Part shown: piece after piece, positions 25,201-37,200 of the stretch
Numbering within the stretch: position 1 is the stretch's first letter
Layout: the number at the start of each line of letters is the position of its first letter
Source of the DNA: Saturnia japonica
Taxonomy: Eukaryota; Arthropoda; Insecta; Lepidoptera; Saturniidae
Direction of reading: 5' to 3'
Length of the DNA stretch: 64,000 nt
Assembly: GCA_033032175.1 (NCBI GenBank)
Contig: CM065310.1
Coordinates: forward strand, 6,014,001-6,078,000
Translations under genes and position numbers: made by a program
The notes under the pieces: model-generated
Seen by the model: the letters and a program-made list of their open reading frames with translations, nothing else
What the model was told of the DNA's origin: nothing
Database searches by the model: none

Positions 25201-28200
25201 TACTCCACCATCTCTCCAAACAAAGCGTGCTCGCGCCCACGCCCGCGAAACCACCGTTCCCTCCGCAGGGGACGGGCTGCTAATTTCGCTCCCGCAAACC
25301 CGTCATGTCCTCCTTCTCTTACGGCAACTCTAGCCTAGATCCGTTCCCTCGGTGTAGAACCCTTGAGTCATGCAGCCGCTCGCGTGACACAGGTGACACT
25401 GCACTTGCAATCACGGAGCTACCCACACACATCATTACACACAATATGTACATACATACGTGCACACCACATAAGTACATAGATTCTGTAAGGGACCTTT
25501 TTTTCTTTTTTTACGATAGTTACTTTCGATCATGTTTCCAGAATACTAAATACATATACACATGTTCATTCCTTTCTCCCAGGAGGCAGGGACATGTTAT
25601 ATGTATGCGTTAGTGTAGTTCGAATTTTCTACAGATAGGGAATTAGTCAGTTCGCGACCTTTTCACAATCGCGGTAATAGCCCAAGCCGACGTCCGGCCA
25701 CTTTGGTATCTTTGTGCGCATGTTGCTCACGCTTTCGCGGCTGAATGCCTTAAGCGTTCGCCCCCAAGCCTGGTGAAGCTGTCAAAGCTATAAGTGGCTC
25801 TATTTCTTTAGGGCCCCTTAGGCTAACAGTATAGTCAGTGAGAAAGAAAAAAACCATCTATAATTTTCTTTAGGTTTATCGTGTTCAGAGATTAGTCAGT
25901 GTATATACAGTAATATAGAGGGGTGGTAGGGATCGCGACCATCATACACATAGTGTTAAACACGTATGATTTTCTTTTGGTTTGTCGTGTTCCGAGGTCA
26001 GTCCGTGTATAGATACTATTAATAATTTAGTAAAGCGGACGAGTTTTTTTTATCTGTTTGTTTAAACATGGTAATCTCTGGACAACTGGTAGCGGTCGGA
26101 TTCGAAAAATTCTTTTTGTATATGATAGCCAGATTCACGAATAATAGTATAGGCTATCTGGAACTAAGCTATACCTCTCAGCTAGCCTTAAATATTGATT
26201 TTTTTTTAATTAAGTCGAAGTGAAAGTCTTCCCGAACTACTTTATCCGCATGCGCTGGCGTAATGGTTAGTGATACGTAAATATAATATTCTACAAAAAT
26301 ATTTTTCTTTAGTATATCTAAAAAAGTCTCCGATAACATATGCCTATTTCTTAATAGCATAAGCCACAATAAGGTACTTTGCGAGTTTTTATGTTGAAGA
26401 TTAAAAATTGATTTTGAGCTTTATTTTTAGGCTTATTATATTAATCCTTACGAACAAAGTTATTTCATCATAAAAACAATTTAATTTTTTCTTTTTATAG
26501 TATGTAATTAGGACACATAGTTCAGGAGAAAATTAAAAATTAAAATAATTTTTACTTGCGGGAAGTGATATCAATTATGATAGACTACACGGGTGCGTCG
26601 CGTTGGCGGCGCGGTATTTGTTGGATAAAAACTCGGGTGAAACCGAGGGGCACAGCTAGTTTTAATAATATAATTAACCACATATGATCGCTTGTCAAAA
26701 AATATAGAACTCATATAAAAATCTACTAAAATGCTGCAATGTACACTGTTTACTTTTACTTCTAAAATAGAGTAGGTAGGTATGTCCTTTTAAATAAATA
26801 ATTTGGTTTCAGTTAAGATTCTCGGGTAATGTTAGTACAAATTAAAGACTGTTTCTTAAATCTCCGTAGTTGTTACGAACGGGAAGATTTTCTTGATTTA
26901 TCGAGCACAGACTTAATTGTTTAATCAATACTAATGAGTCCAGTTTTTGTAATCACTATGTGTATATAATCCACCGTATTTAATATAGTTATAACTCTAA
27001 GTACATATAGATTTGATTACTACACATATAATTTATATAGAAAAATCTTTTGTATGAAATTGTACGAATTTATTCTTTGCATTTTTATAAGCTTGTATTC
27101 GCACCCTTCGCTTGCATTGAAAAATTATGTAAACATAAGGTATAGTTTAAATATTAACCTTAAAACTTGATTTCAAAAACGTTTCTCAATGCGCACGCAT
27201 GTCATAAAAGGAAGGACGGTTATGTTTAAATTTAATATTTGCAACTCCAGCAATTTTCACGCTACGTTGACTATCAGTCAATTTCTCGAAGTGTTAAATT
27301 CTCCTAGTGGAAAATGTCATTCACTTGAAAAGAAAATAACATTTTTTTCTATGACGACATTTGAATATTTTCACAACAGGCAAGAATATAATATCTTATA
27401 TACATTTTTATATATTGACTAAAATATTTTCTTACAGCTGGAAAGAGATAAATCTTTCGGGTTGTTCGCTCGACTACAGACTACTGACATAAAGAGCGCT
27501 TTAACAGCACACGCGCTGGCCCCAGACGATAACATACTGCGGAGGAAAGTGAAGCTTCTCTTACAGCCTGGAGATATGCTCCTTGAAACTGACCAATGGA
27601 TAAGGGTATGGATACTAAGTAATAATATAATTCTAATGCATAATGCTACTTCCAGTGACGCCGCTTCGATTTCGACAATTAAGTAGGATTTTCTATAAAG
27701 GAAAGCACCGCTATAAAACAACACCTTAGCGCTTTTTGTGGTATTCCCTTGTCTTGACTAAAGAGTTGGTGATTCAACTCGACATCATCGACGAAGCGAA
27801 ATCTCGCCTAATGTGTCCAGTTAATCGATCCAGGTATCGCTAGGATACTGTAGAGGTGGATCTACCCAAGCCCGGTAAAGGTGGATCTGTCTCAATTTCA
27901 AGCAAACAATTGGTTAAAAACTGCTCGGCATTGGGACAAGTGGTGAGATCTTGCTTTGAAGACTACGTTCCTTTTTGGATAAAAGAACCAAAATAGTTAG
28001 TTGTCAAGTACCATTCTCAAATTTTGTGTGTAATTTTCATAGTTACACTTCAGGTGCAGTTTCTTTTCTAAGGTAAGATAAGTTATTTAATTGCTACAGT
28101 TGAAACGATGAATAATATCAAATAATATCGGGGCAACTGTACTATGCTCGGTGTCTTGCAAAAAGTAACATCTATCTTGAAAAGTAAAACATTATCTACA

Positions 28201-31200
28201 TACACAATTTCTTCGAAATCGTTAGAACACTTTACGAGAAACCAAGATATACAAGAACTATTCACTATAGTAATAATCGATATCGTTTTGCATATTATAT
28301 AAATCAAAATACTTATTAAATTGTAAGTAGATTTTTGTTACTTGTCATACATTTAGTGAGAAACTGCTAATAATAATAATAAACTATTATTAGTTTCAGC
28401 ATTGTATAGTTTACACGCGAGTATTACAATTGTCATAACATACGATACAACAATGATCAATCCGTACAATTTTATTACGATGAAAGTAATTGGACATAAA
28501 TCCCCGTCGTTATTTATGAGAAGCGGTAGTGTTAGCCATAAAACATTGCGAGGTTCACCTGCATTGAACATAGAGTAAATACTTTATAGAAAGAAATCAA
28601 TTTACTAAATTTGTGACTTCCTGATCCCTTAACCTTAAACCACTTTTTTATATTGTAAAACAAGTTTGTATTCATTACAGTAGGTACGTGTTAGTTAATT
28701 TTCAAAACAAGCCAGAAATTAGAAATTACGAAATGGCATTGTATTAAATTTTTACCAATTGTACTAAATGCGTGAAACTACTCAAAAGTGGTTCGTGAGA
28801 TAAAGCCATTAAAAAAGGATTTTCAATCGTGCTAACGTTCTCCGAGGATTAAAACAGTACCTATAAGATTTTATGGCTTTGTTCGACGTAGCTTATCGAG
28901 GGGCAGCTTTTGTCTACGAACGGTGTACCTTATCCACTTTTTAAATCGTAAAATTGCAAAGAAAATCGTTTACGTAAGACTTCATGCTCTGTTTTAATAA
29001 TGAATGAAAAGTTTTATAATAATAATAATTGATAAGATATTTCAAATATTTCATTATTAAATTGAATTAAAATTTATAAATATACCATTTCCATTTCTTT
29101 ATTTTCTCGATGACAGCTTCTGTGAAAACTTGAACGAGCGTCTTTTTTACATTATGTATGCATTATATTACACACGTACAATATAACAGAGTCGAAGAAA
29201 CTGATAGGGATGGAGCTATATTGATAAAAGTAACACGGTAACAGACCCGATATTTTTTTTCAAAACGTAAGAAACTAAACTACTGCCGGATGGATACTTT
29301 TATACAAATTTATTAACTAATACATATTATATTTCATTACAAGATGTTACACGTATTAAATCTTGATTGATAATGCCAACTTCTTCAAAATTTTCGAACT
29401 CGACAATGAAACGAAATAATTATAAAGACAAGTAATCTTTATTTATTTATTTTAATCAAAATCTGATAAATCGTCACTGTCATAAATACATATATGCGAT
29501 CGATATCATTACTTATTTGGTCACAACACTACAACTATCAAATTAGAACTGTCATCGAGAAAATAAAGAAATGGAAATAGTATAATTAATATAATTATGC
29601 GGATTCATGATATCAATAAACAAGTTGGTGATCCGCCCGCTTTTATTAAGCGACTTCAACAAAAGCCGAGTTACTCAATTCGAATGTATTTTTTTAATGG
29701 CTGTTCAGGTATAACTTCTTTGTTTATGAACCGATTTAGGTGATTCTTTTTTTGTTGAATAGATGATAGGTGGACCGGACCACCTTTAAACATTGTCTTG
29801 TTATTTTATTGATATAGCCACTTTTGGACTCATGAGAAATATTTCAAAAGGGACAAAATCCGTTAAAACATTTATATAAGTTCTTATATTTTTAAACTTA
29901 AGTGTAGTTAATCGTATTATACATATTTTCAACAATCGAATTTACTGTATACTCTTTACATATCTACCATTTTAGTAAACAAACGTGAAACAACAAAGTT
30001 ATGTTGTAAATTTGAACCAATATACTTCCAAAACTTTGTGAATAATGAAAAATGTCAAACACCAAACTGTAAATATATCATTCGAAAGTGTCATAATTTC
30101 AAAGCCATTTATCTTTTTTGCAATTATACTCAAATATATTATAATCCTTTTCTTTGTTTTAAAAAAGACAATAGGTTTTACACAAAACAATGCTAATAAA
30201 CTTGATTTATGCGATGTTATATTATTAGCTTTGTATGAAATATATAAAAATGTATATTATCCCAATACTAATAAAGGATTTTTGTTACAGTTGGTAACAT
30301 TTGGTGATAACGCTCTAAACAAAATTCGTTTTGCCACGAATTACGACTGCGGTAGTAATACAAACTGCACATTGAGAGGTAAGTAAACCATTCCTTTGTT
30401 ATATAAAATATATTCAATATTCAGATTCAGTATAACCAGTATTCTTCTTTTAAGTTGAGAATATATGAAAGAAAGTGTGCGGGCCTATAAAAATATATAA
30501 AGATTTTAATAAACAGGATTAATTTTACTGGGTCATAAAGGATTGTATTATGCCGCGAATTAACAGTTTGTTGAAAGATTAAAGTTAAATATTCAAAAAT
30601 ATTGGTATATTGTTAAAAAGCCTGAATCAATACAAATCTGGAACAGTGTATTTAATTAAGTTTTTTCTTCTGTGAGTAACGTGATTGAGAACGCCTATCA
30701 GAAAACGTGACGTCATCGTTCAATAAATATACACAGTTGAGCGTTATAAGCAAATCTTGTTTAAAGTGACTTTATAATTATCACTAAGTGTGGAAATAGT
30801 GGCTATAAAATTATAAAGATGTTGAAGAAATTTCATGACTGAAATTGTGATAAAATTAACTTATTTATTAATTGAATGATGACTTCTACACGTGGAATTT
30901 AAAATACTTTTAAATTACTTTTCTCGCGGGAGTGATTTCAACATAAAAAGAGTATGAAATATTTTTCAAAAGTTGTCTACTCCCGTATGTAATAAACTAA
31001 TAATAAAATATTGCTTACTAAACACAAATTTAATATTAACGACTCTTTATTAAAACTTTCATTATTAATGATGACTACTTATAAAAGTTTATGAAACCAA
31101 AGATGGATTGAAGCTAAAAGACAAACGGGACTGCCTGCGTAGAAATTCTAAAGTCATTATGAATTTCATAAACCCGACAAAACTTTTTAATAACTCTACA

Positions 31201-34200
31201 GCTCGAGACGAATGGCCGCGTAAAAAGTTAATTTCTCATTTCTCGTAAGGAGCAATTTGTATATTTTCTTTTACAAAATAAAGGTTAAAAGACTTCACGG
31301 ATACATAAATAGTCGGTTTAAACTTGAAATACTTACAAGTTGTTTTATCTTTTCAACGATTTTGATTTGTTTCGGTTCACTGCTATGTTCTATTTGGCAA
31401 CATGTAATGTTTGACGAGGCGTTCTTATTCAACCTTCAGGAACGTCGTCGACATTAGATAGACTTGCCAGTCCTGGCCCCTGCCACCCTATACAAGGTTG
31501 ATAATGGGCTTTAGTAGAGATAAAATATTCTAATAGGAATACTATTCGTAACCTCTGTAATTTACACAATAAAGTCTGAATGTTTTCCATAAGCAACAAT
31601 AGACTAACGGCCTCACATAAGAAGATACTAAAATCCGGGATAAATGGAATACATTATGCAGGAAGGCGAACTCTCGTCCGAGTTAAGATAACGTAATGTC
31701 AAAAATGAAATCACGTAGAACAACTGAACATAAAAGTGTTCTTATAGCTACAAAGAAAATGTATTTGTAAGTCAATTCAAATAAAGCTTATTAATATATT
31801 ACTTATTTTCGATCAAAATTTCCCCAAGAAAAATTATTTTTTTGCTTTCTAAGCTTACGTTTGCCTTTAAATAATCATACAAAATACAAATAAATGAAAA
31901 TGTTGTATTTATGAATTTGCAATCTAATCAATGTGTTTATTTCTTGTTTGAATTGACTTTCAACAATTTATTTCTGTTGTCTATTTCCGTTTTGATAAAA
32001 CACTGTATCCGTTAATGACTGGTTTTACTTTGATCTTTCATATATGTATATTCAACTAGCAGTACCCCACGGTTTTACCCGTGTTTATGTTTTGGATAGG
32101 GACACCTGTCACACCGCTAAAAAAACGTTCTTAACGGATGCCTACGTAATAACTATGCGTGTGCCAAATATCAGCCCAATCCGTTCAGTGGTTTGAGCTA
32201 TGTGTTGATAGACTAGTCAGTGAGTCACAATACCAATTTTCTACGGTAAAGTTAAAGAAGTTAAGTGTAACATTTTGTAATATGGGCTATCCTCTATTTA
32301 GAATTGCAAACACATCTCGCAAGAGAACAAGATGAAGGTACTTTACGCCGTATGAAAACTTCATGGGAGAACAATTTGCCAGATCTCACCGATTACCTTG
32401 AACATATTCTGCCCTTGCTAAGAAATGCTTCGAAACAAAACAGTGAGTATAATTAAAAAAAAAATTAAAACTTTCGCAAAATTTTGTTTGAGTATGGTTC
32501 ATCAAAATTGCCTTTAGCTCTAAAAATTTCCACTTGTGTCCCAAGCAGAAACCTGCAAACTACTAATTTCAGTGTTTCATAAATTATTTCTTGCGGATAT
32601 ATTTTACTATTGGATGAAGTTATTTGTTATCTTTATTTAATTTAGGGACTTTGGTCCAAGAAGAACATATTAGTCCCACCGTACCTAAACTTAGCATTGA
32701 CACAGCTTGCTTAATGCGCTAATAAGAAACATCCATAAAATCTTTCCTTCTTCACTTGCAGGAGATGAAGCTAATAAAAACAACAATAATAATAAGTTAT
32801 TACAAACGTACTTTCAATTTTATCAGTAAACTTAGTCCAGGTAGCAAAGCTCATATTACATGTATATTTATATATGTAAACACATATTTAAGCAAATTGA
32901 AAGGCTAGCATAGGTAAATACACTTTTTATAAAATGATCACGTAAATAATACTAATAAGGGTTTTATCCATTATTAGACTGCTCGATTATGAGCATACAT
33001 CAAGTACTTTAGTCAGTCGCAGACAATACTCGAGACCTATTCAAACTTGTAGAAAGTGTTCTAGTTTTGCCCCATAATACCCTTGAAAACATATCGCATT
33101 ATTTTTTAATAAATCAGGGATTAAAAAAGAGGGATTTCAAGTTTGTTTTAGTTATTTACTTTAAGATTTCGATCTTGAGTTTTCAAATTACATAAATTGG
33201 AAATTGAATTTTATAGAAAAAATCAATTTGGATTAAAAAGTAGATACTTATATACTGTTGGTACTAACCTATTAAACGATGAAGAACCGATATTATTATA
33301 ATATTACAAAATATTTGATTAGTTACTTCATTTACATTATCAAACCCTATCAGAATACCACTGCAATTTTTATCTCTGCCAAAACCTGTACCATCAAATT
33401 GATTTTGTCTAGTTTAATCAACTGGTAGGTATGAAAAAATACATATAATATTTATTTTATTTTGTTTCCTTGCTTATGGGGATGCGCGGTATAAGTAACA
33501 TTTGAAGAATAGGTATATCTAAAATTTATTGAAAGCTTCAGTAGAATAGAGTGCGAGATTGACAACTGCAGTTCGGACTGATTATACCTTAGTATAATTC
33601 ACAAAATCATAGTTTCGTAATCCCCTGTTTCCTCTTCCAAAACTGAACCGATTTTAAATTGTTTTCAAGAGTAGCTAATATGAAAAGGACTTTGGTTATC
33701 TCTGTAAGTTTTTCTTTTTCTTTTTGTAGTTGTCAAATTTATTTGCTGAACGTCTGAACGTGACGGTAAACAGAGTAATTTTCGTTATTTTAAAAAGCTA
33801 GTAGTTTTTATAATAATTGATATTGAATAAACTTGGGCTGATTATATAATGTTTTAATAATGATAAAGTACAATTATCAAGAACAGACACTGGATGTCAC
33901 TTAATGGTCGTACGATTCGTTTGCAAGAAGAGAGCGCCGTTAATTCCGTGTTGCAAAGCAACAATTTATATTTGTTCCAACAATAATTTATATAAGAAAA
34001 AAAAATCAAAACATAGGGACATGGTAGTGGTATATATAGATTTTACTGTATAAAAATATTAGCTCTAGTACTAATATCCAGAGAGGAAACAGAGGAATAC
34101 GTTTGTATGGTCAAAACACTGCCCGTGTTTCCTCTTAACACCAATTAGTGTTTCTAGGTATGTGTCATGTATAGATAGATATATGTCAAATAAGTATTTT

Positions 34201-37200
34201 AGTTTCAACTCTTTTTTCTTTATCATTTAAAGTACAAGTAATAAAAAAATGCTGACTTGGTAAGAAATCTTTGTTTAGGTTGTATTCATATAAGTCAGCG
34301 TACCAACAATCCACATTACATGTTTATGTCTGTGCAAACTTTACGGACAACGTTCCCAAGCGCCTCGTCTTATGCTTTCTCTCTTAATTTGTTTACTAAT
34401 TACTTTAAATCGTAACGAGTAATCTCAGCAAACATCTTAGCTTGTATTTCGTTCTTATCTTCTCAGGAAAATTCGTATAAAATGTAAAGTCAGCTAATTT
34501 GTATTTAGACCATTCTTGAGCCTCGCTAGTTAATTTAACAAGATTATAAGGTACGTTCTGAAATTAAATTCATTCTATTATTATACCTTATATCTATTAT
34601 TATTCACCTCTGTGTTTGTCTTTCTACTTCTATGTCCGTTAGTATGCTTATATAACTCGATAACCATTTAACCAATTTACTTGATGATACATACATCGGT
34701 AAATTATAAATCAAGTTGTACAAACAATTTCTGCCGTGCTTTCTCTTGCTCTATGGGGCCTGGACATTTAAATATGAAACGATATGACGTATACCTACTA
34801 AATAATTAAATAGATCAAATAAATCTAAAAATAACGCTACAATATTATATAATTATCTAACTAGTATTTCTATTTATTTTACATTGACTTTTCATCTTCT
34901 TACCTTTATCCCACCTATAAGTACAATATGTTTATCTCTTCCACTCTACTCTATAAGATGTCTTCTCAGTATTCACAACTTCTACACACACAACCCAGTA
35001 TGATATATGGTTGTCGTCTACTCCTGTATAAATCACAGCGGCTGCTTTATTTTTACGCATGTTTATCACTTTTTAAATATTTCTCCTTGCCATAATAAAT
35101 TAATTCTTAATCAAAAAAAATTATATAAATACATTTTGCAATTTGCACTGTCCCATTTTGCTTGAACTTTTAAAAAATAACTAGAAATGCATAGCAGACT
35201 ATTTATTTCAGTTTGTAATCTTGGACTTTTAGAGAAGCTACGATGGTGGAAAAGGACGGTGATCATTAGGAATTAAAATAAAATTAGAATAATAAATACT
35301 AATATTCTATATAAATAAAATAAAACCACTGTCATAATATGAAAGCAAAATACAATTCTGTTCACGACTCTGTACAATCACTTTATTAGATAATATCGCT
35401 TAAGTAATTAGTATGAATTTGATATTCTGTATAAAATATAATTCACAGTGAATCCTTTGAAAGTGTTTTTAATCATCTCTTAAAACATGATAGAACAGAT
35501 TTAACTGCCTCAAACCCTTCACTGTAACCTAATTAACAATATTTTAACATATACAAATACGACATGTATAAATAAATAAATTGCCTAAATTTAGTAACCA
35601 AGTTCAAAAAATAAGGAGGTTATATATTTTATGGGTGTTCAGCCATGACTTCTTTGTTTATGGATCGATTTAGATGTTTTTTTTTTTTTTTGTTGGAAAG
35701 GAGATACCTCAAGCGTTATCCTATTTTAATTTCATTGGCATTGGACTTTCGACTTCGAAAATACACTAGGGAACTCCTCAAAATTATTGAAGTTGGTTTT
35801 CTTTTTTGGAAAAAATTGTCTTGTCATTTTCACATTTTTTCATATTATTAATTATAATGAAACAAATAACAAAATGGCTATTTTTAAATTTTGGCGGTAA
35901 TTATTATGATTATTATGTAATATACATTCATAAACCTATCAATTATCATTATTGATTTTAATACTTGAATCATAGCTTATGGCAATTGTTTAGGATTTCT
36001 AGTAAACAGTAAATACATCTCCGATGCAATCATCAAAAACCACCAACTACTCATAGAGACTATAGTCTATTTCTATATTAATAAAACTGTAGTTCTGTCT
36101 GTACATGTATTTTTTCCAAATTTTATGATACATGTATATTATAAAGGCAACAGATAATTAATATTAATAAAAAAAATGTCTGCCTTATTGTATATCTGGA
36201 TTTAACTGAAAAACGGCTACACCGGTTTTTAAGAAATTTTGTAAATAAAGCTTATGAAGTCTCCGATGAAAAAGAGTTTCAGGCTCAGCGGCTGAAATAA
36301 ATTGAGCGGTTCTTAGTGGCAATTTCAATTTGAAGGTTTTTAGCTAACCTTGAGAGCGAGTAAATTCTCGAATTCAAGCGTCATCCGATCGGCTTTACTT
36401 TCTTAACTATTCGGTAATTAACAGTACCTTGTTTGATTTTAGATTACAACTCAGTGGAAGATTACTGGGACGGTCTTACAGAGTATGAAGGTGCGATGCT
36501 CAAAGTTCGAGAACTTTGGGATAATATCAAACCTCTTTACACAAAACTGCATAAATACATTGCGCTGAGACTAAAGGGAACTGAAGCAGTTGGTAAACCT
36601 TTACCAATACATCTGCTAAGTAAGTAGATTAATGATACCAAAATTTTTACTAAACTATCATTATTTATCCTCTTAGCACAAATGTAGCCCGTTTATGCTT
36701 CTTTTCATTCTAAACAGATATTATTTGCAACTAACTTTGCCTGCCTATTTCGCCTGTATTGCAAAAGTTACAAATACTTGTCAACTGCAGTTTGACATAG
36801 GCGAATCTCAAAATGGTTATTCGCTATTCCCTTTCGAATAAACATGATTTAAAAAGAAAATCTATTCTGTGCTATTATGATTATAATTTAATTATACTAC
36901 TACCTTTAGCATTTAGCATTTTAATCCTATTATTCCAGATGGAACTCATAGTCAACAAACATTTTTCTAATAATCGGAATAGGATGTAATGATTGTTTTT
37001 GGAACATACTTTATGTCCTAATTTCGTCTAAAATTTAATGTACATTTAAAAAATGTTTATTGTGATGTTTTCAAAAAATAGTTTTAATTCACAGAATCAC
37101 TTACTGGAGATGACTGGTCTAATTTAATTGAAAGTTTATTACCAAAACACGCCGGAATTTACCAGAAAGTTTACGCTAATCTTCAATTAAAGGTAGATAC

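Noticed and set aside
30045..30290. Open sequence upstream of exon 3 as coding
   Set aside because: Only 30291-30378 matches the ACE fold and is framed by splice sites; the upstream residues are low-complexity and end at a clear acceptor.
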